Source of the DNA: Lachnospiraceae bacterium | GTDB taxonomy: Bacteria > Bacillota > Clostridia > Lachnospirales > Lachnospiraceae | DNA length: 49,236 nt | Assembly: GCA_900771995.1 (NCBI GenBank) | Contig: CAAGQC010000106.1 | Coordinates: 1-49,236 of the forward strand | Direction: 5' to 3' | Shown: positions 1 through 6,887 of the stretch, in pieces | How the letters are laid out: every line of letters starts with the position of its first letter | Position numbering within the stretch: the first letter of the stretch is position 1 | The notes under the pieces: model-generated | Seen by the model: the letters and a program-made list of their open reading frames with translations, nothing else | What the model was told of the DNA's origin: nothing | Database searches by the model: none | Position numbers and translations under genes: made by a program

Positions 1-95
1 TACACACTTTACTACACACTTTTTTCATCAAATTACACCATTTTACGATAAGTTACGATAGTTTCCTCTCAAATTTTTTTAACATTCAATGTCCT

Positions 96-3000
96 TTATT
101 CTCTGTTCTTCAGCACCTCCGCGGGCACCAGCTTGTTCAGTCTGCCCACTAACAGGAAGTTGATCACCAGGTAGCAGATCAGGATACCGCCATAGATCAT
201 GCCATACAGCATCGGAGGGAACTGTAAGTCCATACCGATGGCCACGTTGGAGATAAAGTACGGGAAAATCAGATCCATGGACCATTTTGCCACCGGAACA
301 CCGATAATGGCTCCCACCATTATAATATAAAAATTCCCGTCCAGATACAGTCTGCGGATCTCTCCCTTGCGGTAGCCGAATACTTTCATCAGGGAAATGG
401 AGAAAGCGGACCGGTCGATCATGACCTTCATCATCAGATACATGACGATCATGAAGATCAGTGCGGAAATCGCCGCCAGCATGCCGACCATGGGACCCAT
501 CATATCTGAGAAGATTTTGGAACTCTCCTCCACATTTTCTCTGGATACCGTGGAATAAAGTCTGCCGTTGTCGATGCCCAGTTCGTAATCCGCGAACACT
601 ACATTATAATAATCGTCCTCCTGATCGAACAGTTCCTGCATGGCATCCCGGTCCAAAAAGACATAAACACCGGAAGCAAAATGCACGATATCTTTCACCG
701 TAAACGCATAATCTCTCTCGTTCACTTCATCGGAAAGCACCAGCTTGTCGCCGACTTTCAGGCCGAATTTCTGGGCGGCGGCACTGGAGATCACCGCCTC
801 ATTTTTCCTGTCGCTGGTCTCCACCGGGAAATAGGGATTGTCGTCATCGATTCCCAGCACCGTCACATCCAGATTGTAACCGTAGGCCTCTTTTTTCAGA
901 CTCTCCACATAAGCGGGAATGCCGCCCTCCGGTACCTCCTCCGTGGGATATTTATAAGTATACATATAAGCATAGGTCGTCTCATTCAGACAGGCCACCC
1001 GGAAATTTTCACACAGGACATAGCAGTCTGCCGAGATCAAAACTACCAGCAGACAGATAAACATACCGATCACTACGGCCACAGCCGAGCGCATCTCCCG
1101 AAGCAGCTGACGGATCTGGAATCTGTGCAGGAATTTCAGATTCCCCAGATTCACATCCTGGATCCTGCCTGCTCTGCCTGCGGTCTGTTCATTCCGAAGT
1201 AAGGACAGAGCAGTGCGCTTTAACTTTTTGCTGATTACCAGACAATTCACCACAGCAGCCGTCACCGGCGGCATGACCAGACTGTAGACCAGCAGATAGG
1301 CCGGTGTCACGATTGTCAGAGGCGGCAGGGAAAAGTACACGATGCTGTCCTGCATCTGCCAGCCCGTACCGTATTGGGAAAAGCCCAGAACACAGCCCAC
1401 CGCTCCTCCTAAGAAGGAGATCATCATGGGATTCAACATATAATGGAACAACAGCTGTCCTCTCGTCACACCCAGCGCGTACAGCGCACCGATGACACTG
1501 CTCTCTTTTTCAATATTATGTACCACGAATACGGAGATCACATAAGTGAACATGACCATGAGGATGATTCCCGACACAATGCCTGCATATTTGTTAATGA
1601 TCACATCCCCGCTGGCCGCATCGATTCTGGGATTATCTCCTGCCACCAGAAAACTTGTCAGGTTGTCAATATCGAAGGTAAAATACTCATCGATCATGTC
1701 ATTGGCTTCGTCCTGCAGTTCCTGTACGCCGTCCCGCAGTTCCCGGCTGCCGTCCGCGATCTCATTTACCGCATCCGTGTAATCGATGATCCCCTGCCGG
1801 AAATCTTCCAGATCCGCCAGCGTATCCTTGGCATCTTTCAGAGAATCCCGCAGCGTGGCATCCACACTGCTGCCCTCTGCCATCAGCCGGTCCAGTTCTC
1901 CCTTATAATTGTCTGCGGTAAGGTCCACCTGGATATCGCTTTCCTCCAGCTGGGCTTCCACCATATCCATCAGGGCATCCACCACCTCATCCGTGCCGTC
2001 CACCAACGTTCCACTGGCGGTATAAAGCACACTCAGGCCATGAAACAGTTCCTGAGAGCCTCCGGCGGCCTCTCCGACTCCGGCGGTGTAAGCCTTTACT
2101 CCATCCCGGAACTGTGCCACGGTATCCAGCTGTCCCTTCACCGCAGATAACTGTGCGGCTGTCTGAGCGGCTCCCATCTGTGTGAGCATGGCTGCCATCT
2201 GGTTCAGCTGCTCCCCATAGCCGTCCGTTGTCAGGCCGGAAAACGGGATCCCCGCCGCCCCAAACTGAGCCTGCAGCTGTTCGTTCACCATGCCCAGAAT
2301 GGCATTGAAAATGGCATCAGCACCCTGATTCAGTGCGGCACTGTTCTCCGTGATCTGGCTCATGCCACCCACCAGCGCTCCACCTCCGGCAGAAGCCGCG
2401 TTGACACCGTCGGTGTACTCTCTGACACCATCCCGGAACTCCTGCAGTTCTTCCAGCGACTTTTTCGCATCCTGCAGATCCTGTCTTATGGATGCGGTAT
2501 ACGCATGAGGATTGGCGATCATGGCAGTTAACTGCTTTTCGTAATTCGCAGAAGTCAGCGTCACTTCCACACCGGCATCCTTCAGGCTGTCATTCACCTG
2601 ATCCAGCATGGCATCAAACAGTTCATCCGCTGCATCCGTCAGTTCCGCATTGTGGTCAGCCAGTTCATCCACGCCGTCCACCAGTTCCTCCACGCCATCC
2701 AGAAGCTCTTGAATGCCGTCCTGAATATCGTTTTTCGTCTCTTCCGCATCATTTAACATTTCCAGAAAATAGGTATCCGTCACTTTGCTGCGGTCCAGTT
2801 CGAAGGACTGTAACAGTTCCTTCAGTTCCTGATCCGTCATGGCATCATTCAGCAGATAGGTATAGGTATAATCCTCCGTCCGGAAATTCTGTCCTCCCGC
2901 CTTCAGAGTCTCGTAATCCTCCGCCGTGACGAATCCGAAGCCGAACAGATTGCTGTCCACGGTGGTGTCCGATGTTTTCTCATAGGCTGCATCATAATCC

Positions 3001-3473
3001 GGCGTGCTCCCGATGCCCGCAACAGTGAAGTCTTTTCCGCCTACGGTAAGGGTATCTCCTAATTGCAGTTCATGTTTTTCCGCATAGTGCTGTTCCAGCA
3101 GGATCTCTCCCTGTGCAGGAATCTCTTTTCCTTCTGCCGGGACGAACAGATCTACTGCTTCTCTCGCCTGATAGGCCCGGAATGTAGACTGTCCCAGATG
3201 AAAATCCAGAGAGAAGTCTCTCTGCAGGGTTATCCCTTTTTCCGTGATCTGTGCGGTCTCTTCCTCTGTCAGCGGTACGAAGACACCGAACTGTCCGTCC
3301 TCTCTGTGATGGATCCTTCCGCTCTCTTTTGTCCCCTGCATGACAGTCTCGGCAGCCCCCACGATAGCCACTACCATATACATCACCAGTGCCACCAGGA
3401 AAAACAGTGCCAGATAACGCAGCAGATTTTCCCGGATGTCCCGAAGTACCCGTTTGCTCAATATCCTCTGCAT
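96..3473 (-). CDS. MacB/FtsX-type ABC transporter permease with repeated extracytoplasmic region
   Basis: The 1125-residue protein has an N-terminal membrane segment near residues 18-42, a very long extracytoplasmic region, three membrane segments around 665-780 and a second FtsX-like half ending in three more segments. This is the layout of large Gram-positive FtsX-type permeases. Roughly residues 245-640 consist of three related helical units of about 110 residues, each with a gly-rich E-L-x-D-G-V-type heptad pattern and a DGV-x-x-YT-x-V motif, reminiscent of YhgE/Pip-type repeats. It follows its ATPase gene with one base between them, so the two form one transporter. The substrate is unknown; such systems usually export or sense antimicrobial peptides or lipids (inference). 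Confidence 0.88.
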   Translation of the reverse strand: MQRILSKRVLRDIRENLLRYLALFFLVALVMYMVVAIVGAAETVMQGTKESGRIHHREDGQFGVFVPLTEEETAQITEKGITLQRDFSLDFHLGQSTFRAYQAREAVDLFVPAEGKEIPAQGEILLEQHYAEKHELQLGDTLTVGGKDFTVAGIGSTPDYDAAYEKTSDTTVDSNLFGFGFVTAEDYETLKAGGQNFRTEDYTYTYLLNDAMTDQELKELLQSFELDRSKVTDTYFLEMLNDAEETKNDIQDGIQELLDGVEELVDGVDELADHNAELTDAADELFDAMLDQVNDSLKDAGVEVTLTSANYEKQLTAMIANPHAYTASIRQDLQDAKKSLEELQEFRDGVREYTDGVNAASAGGGALVGGMSQITENSAALNQGADAIFNAILGMVNEQLQAQFGAAGIPFSGLTTDGYGEQLNQMAAMLTQMGAAQTAAQLSAVKGQLDTVAQFRDGVKAYTAGVGEAAGGSQELFHGLSVLYTASGTLVDGTDEVVDALMDMVEAQLEESDIQVDLTADNYKGELDRLMAEGSSVDATLRDSLKDAKDTLADLEDFRQGIIDYTDAVNEIADGSRELRDGVQELQDEANDMIDEYFTFDIDNLTSFLVAGDNPRIDAASGDVIINKYAGIVSGIILMVMFTYVISVFVVHNIEKESSVIGALYALGVTRGQLLFHYMLNPMMISFLGGAVGCVLGFSQYGTGWQMQDSIVYFSLPPLTIVTPAYLLVYSLVMPPVTAAVVNCLVISKKLKRTALSLLRNEQTAGRAGRIQDVNLGNLKFLHRFQIRQLLREMRSAVAVVIGMFICLLVVLISADCYVLCENFRVACLNETTYAYMYTYKYPTEEVPEGGIPAYVESLKKEAYGYNLDVTVLGIDDDNPYFPVETSDRKNEAVISSAAAQKFGLKVGDKLVLSDEVNERDYAFTVKDIVHFASGVYVFLDRDAMQELFDQEDDYYNVVFADYELGIDNGRLYSTVSRENVEESSKIFSDMMGPMVGMLAAISALIFMIVMYLMMKVMIDRSAFSISLMKVFGYRKGEIRRLYLDGNFYIIMVGAIIGVPVAKWSMDLIFPYFISNVAIGMDLQFPPMLYGMIYGGILICYLVINFLLVGRLNKLVPAEVLKNRE

Positions 3474-3474
3474 C

Positions 3475-4176
3475 CTATAAATCCTCCAGTTCTGCTGCCG
3501 GAACCCGCTTCTCGTTCCGATAGTTCTTGCTGATCTGTCCGTCCTTGATCATAATGACCTGATGTACCATATTCTTAATGGAATTGTTATGGGTAACGAT
3601 GAGCATCGTGGTTCCATACTGGCTGTTGATATCCTCCAGCAGCATCAGGATATCCCGGGAGGTCTTGGAATCCAGCGCGCCTGTAGGTTCATCGCACAAT
3701 AAGAGGCTGGGATTCTTGATCAGTGCTCTGGCGATGGCACAGCGCTGCTGTTGTCCTCCGGAAAGTTGTGCGGGAAATTTATTCTGATGCTCTGTCAGTC
3801 CCAGCACCTGTAGCAGTTCCTCCAGATTTAAAGGATTTTTGGTTAAATACTGGCAGACCTGAATGTTTTCCTTTACCGTCAGATTCGGCACCAGATTGTA
3901 GAACTGGAAGATAAATCCCAGCTTCTCCCGGCGGTAGTTGGAAAGAGCCTTACTGCCAAGCCCCGCCACTTCCTGCCCATCCACGATGATGGAGCCGGAA
4001 TCCACCGCATCCAGTCCTCCGATGCAGTTGAGCAGTGTGGATTTACCGGAACCGCTGGTACCCTGAATGACACACATCTCTCCTTTTTCCACTCCTGTGC
4101 TGATCCCCTTTAATACCTGTACATAACCTCCGCCTTCTCCATAGCTTTTCTTCAGATCCTTTACTTCCAGATACAT
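3475..4176 (-). CDS. ABC transporter ATP-binding protein (LolD/MacB family)
   Basis: The 233-residue ATPase shows a Walker A motif GTSGSGKST near residues 39-47, signature LSGGQQQR near 138-145 and Walker B LLLCDEPTGALD near 158-169. Length and motifs fit the LolD/MacB/FtsE class that powers FtsX-type permeases rather than import. The start has a strong GAGGAGG site eight bases upstream. It is the first gene of a two-gene operon with the permease. Its upstream region carries a perfect palindrome identical in core to one before the neighbouring tetR gene, so repression by that TetR protein is likely; a Fur-like box lies between palindrome and ribosome-binding site. Confidence 0.95.
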   Translation of the reverse strand: MYLEVKDLKKSYGEGGGYVQVLKGISTGVEKGEMCVIQGTSGSGKSTLLNCIGGLDAVDSGSIIVDGQEVAGLGSKALSNYRREKLGFIFQFYNLVPNLTVKENIQVCQYLTKNPLNLEELLQVLGLTEHQNKFPAQLSGGQQQRCAIARALIKNPSLLLCDEPTGALDSKTSRDILMLLEDINSQYGTTMLIVTHNNSIKNMVHQVIMIKDGQISKNYRNEKRVPAAELEDL

Positions 4177-4195
4177 AGCCTGCCTCCTCGTTTAT

Positions 4196-4210
4196 TGATA
4201 ATGATTTTCA
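4196..4210. promoter_or_regulatory. Fur-box-like sequence
   Basis: TGATAATGATTTTCA matches the 7-1-7 Fur consensus TGATAATNATTATCA at all but one position. It directly abuts the TetR-type palindrome at 4211-4233 and lies just upstream of the ABC ATPase ribosome-binding site. Iron regulation is an inference; AT-rich chance matches are possible. Confidence 0.4.
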
Positions 4211-4233
4211 TTAACATAACACTGTTATGTTAA
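4211..4233. promoter_or_regulatory. TetR-type operator before the ABC exporter
   Basis: A perfect inverted repeat: TTAACATAACA, one central base, then its exact reverse complement. The inner core ACATAACA-N-TGTTATGT recurs before the tetR gene at 4964-4980 with the same one-base spacing. It sits 35 bases upstream of the ATPase start codon. Confidence 0.8.
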
Positions 4234-4245
4234 CGTTCTGAAACA

Positions 4246-4280
4246 GCACCCCTGCAAGGGCGGAACCTCTTTCGGGGTGC
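4246..4280 (-). terminator. Hairpin after tetR
   Basis: GCACCCC and GGGGTGC arms form a 7 bp stem just downstream of the tetR stop codon, followed on the minus strand by a weak T-rich stretch. It may end the tetR transcript before the exporter promoter. Confidence 0.4.
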
Positions 4281-4288
4281 ATTGTATT

Positions 4289-4927
4289 TTAACTGCCTGT
4301 CATCATGCCCATCCAGCCCCGGACCAGATACATGGTCAGGGCATCCACATGCTTCAGTGCTACACTTTCTTCTGTCTCATGCAGAAACAGATGTACAAAA
4401 GTATCTACCATAATATGAGCCATCCAGTGTGTCATATAATCATCGATCCGCGGCTTTCCGGTGGCATTCGTCACCATATCACATAATCTGCGGTACTGCT
4501 GCTCCGAGATATCCACGACTTCCTCCAGACAGTTTTCAAAGCGGGAGCCCTGGGATTTTGTCAGGAGCAGCAAAAAAGCATCCCGGTTCGCATACATCTG
4601 CCGGATGATCTGTCTGGAGGCTTCCAGATCGCCGTCATCCGCCAGCTCCAGCTGTGCCACTTGCTCTTCGTTGCACATCTCCGTTGCATAATGCTCTTCC
4701 ATGGTAACATACAGCTGCCGCAGAGGCTCCTCCACCAGCGCCGCCAGAAGATCCTCCTTATCCTTGAAGAAAAAATACAGGGCTCCGGTGGTGACGCCGG
4801 CTTCTTTGCAGATATTCCGCAGGGAAGCCTTCATATATCCTTTTTCCAGAAATTCCTTCCGGGCACATTCCAGAAGGTGTTTTCTGGTCTCTTTGTTCTC
4901 ATTCTGGTTATCCTGTTTGAATGGCAT
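4289..4927 (-). CDS. TetR/AcrR family transcriptional regulator
   Basis: The 212-residue protein has an N-terminal TetR helix-turn-helix at about residues 14-60 (TRKHLLECARKEFLEKGY followed by ASLRNICKEAGVTTGALYFFFKDKEDLL), then a variable helical ligand domain. The start at 4927 was chosen over an upstream ATG at 4972 because GGAG lies at the right distance and the upstream ATG falls inside the operator. It is encoded just upstream of the ABC exporter in the same direction. Its promoter holds the same palindrome as the exporter region, so it probably represses itself and the pump and is released by a pump substrate (inference). Confidence 0.92.
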   Translation of the reverse strand: MPFKQDNQNENKETRKHLLECARKEFLEKGYMKASLRNICKEAGVTTGALYFFFKDKEDLLAALVEEPLRQLYVTMEEHYATEMCNEEQVAQLELADDGDLEASRQIIRQMYANRDAFLLLLTKSQGSRFENCLEEVVDISEQQYRRLCDMVTNATGKPRIDDYMTHWMAHIMVDTFVHLFLHETEESVALKHVDALTMYLVRGWMGMMTGS

Positions 4928-4963
4928 TTTTAATTCTCCATTATTACATATGTTCACTCGTTC

Positions 4964-4980
4964 ACATAACATTGTTATGT
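4964..4980. promoter_or_regulatory. TetR-type operator before tetR
   Basis: ACATAACA, one base, TGTTATGT: the same core as the exporter operator at 4211-4233. It begins a few bases downstream of the tetR -10 box, where bound repressor would block transcription. Confidence 0.8.
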
Positions 4981-4984
4981 TTGC

Positions 4985-5013
4985 ATTATAAATAAAAACA
5001 GGATCACTGTCAA
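4985..5013 (-). promoter_or_regulatory. Promoter of tetR
   Basis: On the minus strand, a full-consensus TTGACA (5008-5013) and TATAAT (4985-4990) are separated by 17 bases. Confidence 0.85.
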
Positions 5014-5040
5014 CCCTGTTTTTATTTTCGTGATTCCGTT

Positions 5041-5319
5041 TTATTTTGTTTTCAGCTGTTCGATCTTTTCCTGCAGATCCGCAATGGCTCTCTGGCTGTT
5101 CTTAATGGTTTCGCACTGCTTCTCAAAGGGCGGTTCCGGCATATCACTGTACTGTTCAAAATAGATCTTGCCGATCTCCAGATAATTCTTCTTCATGACT
5201 TCCTCACAGGTAGAGATCTGACTCTTCAGATTCGCAATGGCTGCCAGTTCTTTTGCCTTGTCTGCTGCTACTTTTCCTTTTTCGGTGATGGTGTCACCGA
5301 TCTTCTCTATAATATCCAT
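5041..5319 (-). CDS. Small coiled-coil protein of unknown function
   Basis: This 92-residue, highly charged protein has no signal peptide or membrane segment and is predicted by eye to be mostly helical, with a C-terminal heptad stretch (AIADLQEKIEQLK). The start at 5319 is supported by AAAGGAG eight bases upstream; longer in-frame extensions lack a site. A motif CEEVMKKNYLEIGKIYFEQY near residues 38-57 resembles short clostridial proteins that in other species end in a zinc ribbon; that ribbon is absent here. It is a single-gene unit with its own promoter, divergent from the gene at 5514. Confidence 0.75.
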   Translation of the reverse strand: MDIIEKIGDTITEKGKVAADKAKELAAIANLKSQISTCEEVMKKNYLEIGKIYFEQYSDMPEPPFEKQCETIKNSQRAIADLQEKIEQLKTK

Positions 5320-5412
5320 CGTATGATCTCCTTTCTCTTCGTTCCCGCCGGTGCTTTCGGAGCGCTGCTCCTCTCCGTCCGGCCTCTCCGGATTCCACTT
5401 TCTGTGTATATT

Positions 5413-5441
5413 ATTGTACCTTCTTCCGGATACCGCGTCAA
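5413..5441 (-). promoter_or_regulatory. Promoter of the 5041-5319 gene
   Basis: Minus-strand TTGACG (5436-5441) and TACAAT (5413-5418) with a 17-base spacer, about 95 bases upstream of the start codon. Confidence 0.65.
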
Positions 5442-5454
5442 GTATAAGCGCCAC

Positions 5455-5484
5455 TTGCACACTTCCAAGAATCTGTGTTATAAT
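5455..5484 (+). promoter_or_regulatory. Promoter of the 5514-5801 gene
   Basis: TTGCAC (5455-5460) and TATAAT (5479-5484) with an 18-base spacer, 29 bases upstream of the start codon. It is divergent from and close to the promoter at 5413-5441. Confidence 0.7.
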
Positions 5485-5513
5485 CGCTTTGTAATACTAT
5501 TGGAGGTGACATC

Positions 5514-5801
5514 ATGCAGCCGCTATATACCACTCTGAAAGTCAATAATGAGATTGAATTGTGCGAAGTATCCGATCCCGATTGCAAGCAGCTTATTGAG
5601 CGTGCTTTATTAAAGAACCGGATTTCTTATTATATCCGCTGGCCGAAGGCATCTTTCTTCAGCCGCAAAAAGGACACCTGCATCATCTGCATCAACGACA
5701 ATGTCAAGGATGCGGCGGAAGAGATCGTTCGTGGGATCTGTGACGAATCCGGATACAATGTGCGCTTTATTTTAAAACGTTCCTCTAATAATTATTTATA
5801 A
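5514..5801 (+). CDS. Small hypothetical protein, DUF2007-like
   Basis: The 95-residue protein starts at an ATG preceded by GGAGGTGAC. It is soluble with no signal peptide. The pattern, a short beta strand, a helix (CKQLIERALLKNRISYYIRW), a basic turn (FFSRKKDTC) and a second helix (KDAAEEIVRGI), loosely resembles the DUF2007/GlnB-like fold of putative signal-transducing proteins; this is a weak structural impression rather than a motif match. It is a single gene on the plus strand with its own promoter. An AT-rich inverted repeat at 5790-5820 overlaps its end and may terminate it. Confidence 0.7.
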   Translation: MQPLYTTLKVNNEIELCEVSDPDCKQLIERALLKNRISYYIRWPKASFFSRKKDTCIICINDNVKDAAEEIVRGICDESGYNVRFILKRSSNNYL

Positions 5802-5842
5802 CCTTATAAAATAAATAATTTGAAAGTTATTTTGTTTATTAA

Positions 5843-5871
5843 TTGACATTTTCTTCCTAATGGTTCATAAT
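5843..5871 (+). promoter_or_regulatory. Promoter of the TM2-domain gene
   Basis: TTGACA (5843-5848) and CATAAT (5866-5871) with a 17-base spacer, upstream of the gene at 5910. Confidence 0.7.
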
Positions 5872-5909
5872 TACTTTATCACTTTAATACAAAGGAGGGG
5901 CTTTCTAAA

Positions 5910-6149
5910 ATGGAAAAGCGTGTCAACAAAAATGTATTTGTATGGGTATTCTGTTTCTTACTTGGTGAATTAGGTGTTGACCGATTTGTCAGAGGACAGG
6001 TTGGTCTCGGAATCCTGAAACTCATCACCGTTGGTGGTTGTGGCGTATGGAGTCTGGTAGACTGGATCATCGCTCTTACAAAAGCATACGGTGCTGCTTA
6101 CTCTGCTTCCGATGAAGTTGTATTTGTAGATGGAAAGTACACCGCATAA
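5910..6149 (+). CDS. TM2 domain-containing membrane protein
   Basis: The 79-residue protein matches the TM2 family: a first membrane helix (VFVWVFCFLLGELG), the conserved turn G-x-D-R-F-x-x-G-x-x-G-L-G at residues 22-34, and a second helix ending in W-x-x-x-D-W-I-I-A. The start has AAAGGAGGGG upstream. TM2 proteins sit in the cytoplasmic membrane and their role is generally unknown. It is a single gene between a clear promoter and a clear terminator. Confidence 0.9.
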   Translation: MEKRVNKNVFVWVFCFLLGELGVDRFVRGQVGLGILKLITVGGCGVWSLVDWIIALTKAYGAAYSASDEVVFVDGKYTA

Positions 6150-6160
6150 CGTTAAAACAT

Positions 6161-6196
6161 AAAAAGCTTTTGTCGTCTCAGGCAAAAGCTTTTTTG
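6161..6196 (+). terminator. Terminator after the TM2 gene
   Basis: AAAAGCTTTTG and CAAAAGCTTTT form an 11 bp stem with a 10-base loop and a T tail. Confidence 0.85.
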
Positions 6197-6240
6197 TTTT
6201 ATGAAAAAAGCAGTAAATAACAGATTGATAGACCCTAATC

Positions 6241-6642
6241 ATGAAAAAAAATACAAAACGTATCCTATTTCTTATTTTTATTATTTCACTGTTCCTATTA
6301 TTTCTATGGTTTATAGGATATCAGTGCCCGTTACTTTTCTTTTTCGGCATTCCGTGTCCTTTTTGCGGAATGACCAGAGCTTTTTTATGTGTATTAAACG
6401 ACAATATTCCAGAGTCCTTTTATTTTCATCCTCTGTGGCCTGTAGTATTGCTTATCATGGTTATTTTTGTTCTCTGTAAAATGAAAATGATCCACTTATC
6501 GGATAAAGTAGTGAATAATGGAGCTTTTATCATCGGACTCCTGTTCCTGCTATGTTTTATAATAAGACATATGACGCATTCCCCGATCGTGCAGATAGAT
6601 TTTACAAAGAGCTTTCTTTACACGTTAAAAAAGGGACTGTAA
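6241..6642 (+). CDS. DUF2752 family membrane protein
   Basis: The 133-residue protein has about three membrane helices and the DUF2752 signature IPCPFCGMTRA at residues 37-47, with its two cysteines at 39 and 42 and the invariant T-R-A. The family is common in Firmicutes, where it often accompanies TM2 proteins; its function is not established. The gene follows the TM2 terminator by about 45 bases and has no strong ribosome-binding site. A hairpin overlaps its stop codon and probably ends transcription from both sides. It forms a natural pair with the TM2 gene (inference from adjacency). Confidence 0.85.
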   Translation: MKKNTKRILFLIFIISLFLLFLWFIGYQCPLLFFFGIPCPFCGMTRAFLCVLNDNIPESFYFHPLWPVVLLIMVIFVLCKMKMIHLSDKVVNNGAFIIGLLFLLCFIIRHMTHSPIVQIDFTKSFLYTLKKGL

Positions 6643-6656
6643 AAACAGCCCCTTTT
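6627..6656. terminator. Bidirectional terminator
   Basis: An A-rich arm with GGGACTG pairs with CAGCCCC followed by TTTT. It separates the DUF2752 gene from the converging galactan locus. Confidence 0.75.
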
Positions 6657-6668
6657 CGATATTCGTTA

Positions 6669-6887
6669 TCAGTCAAAATCAAACTTGGTATAACGTTCGT
6701 ACATTGCACCGTAACGGAATCTTGCCATTTCATTTTTCTTCAGGACATCTTCCTCGGATCCTCTGTACTGACAACGCAGACAGTAGTACTCCTTCTTATC
6801 CTTATCATAGAACATATCCATATCGATATCTCTCATGAAGCAAGAGGGACATCTGTAGTTTAATTTGCCTTTTCCAGCTTGAGCCAT
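6669..6887 (-). CDS. Small zinc-ribbon protein at the end of the galactan locus
   Basis: The 72-residue protein has two CxxC pairs, CPSC at 13-16 and CLRC at 36-39, the geometry of a zinc ribbon, and a C-terminal aromatic stretch (MARFRYGAMYERYTKFDFD). It starts inside the upstream 612-residue protein gene, overlapping by 28 bases in another frame, with a perfect AAGGAGG site. This indicates translational coupling and a shared transcript. Function is unknown. It might be a regulatory or RNA-binding helper, or merely share the transcript. Confidence 0.8.
   Translation of the reverse strand: MAQAGKGKLNYRCPSCFMRDIDMDMFYDKDKKEYYCLRCQYRGSEEDVLKKNEMARFRYGAMYERYTKFDFD

Noticed and set aside
1443..2150. 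A 235-codon plus-strand open frame inside the ABC permease
   Set aside because: It is antisense to a well-supported gene, lacks a ribosome-binding site and reads as low-complexity His/Gln-rich translation.
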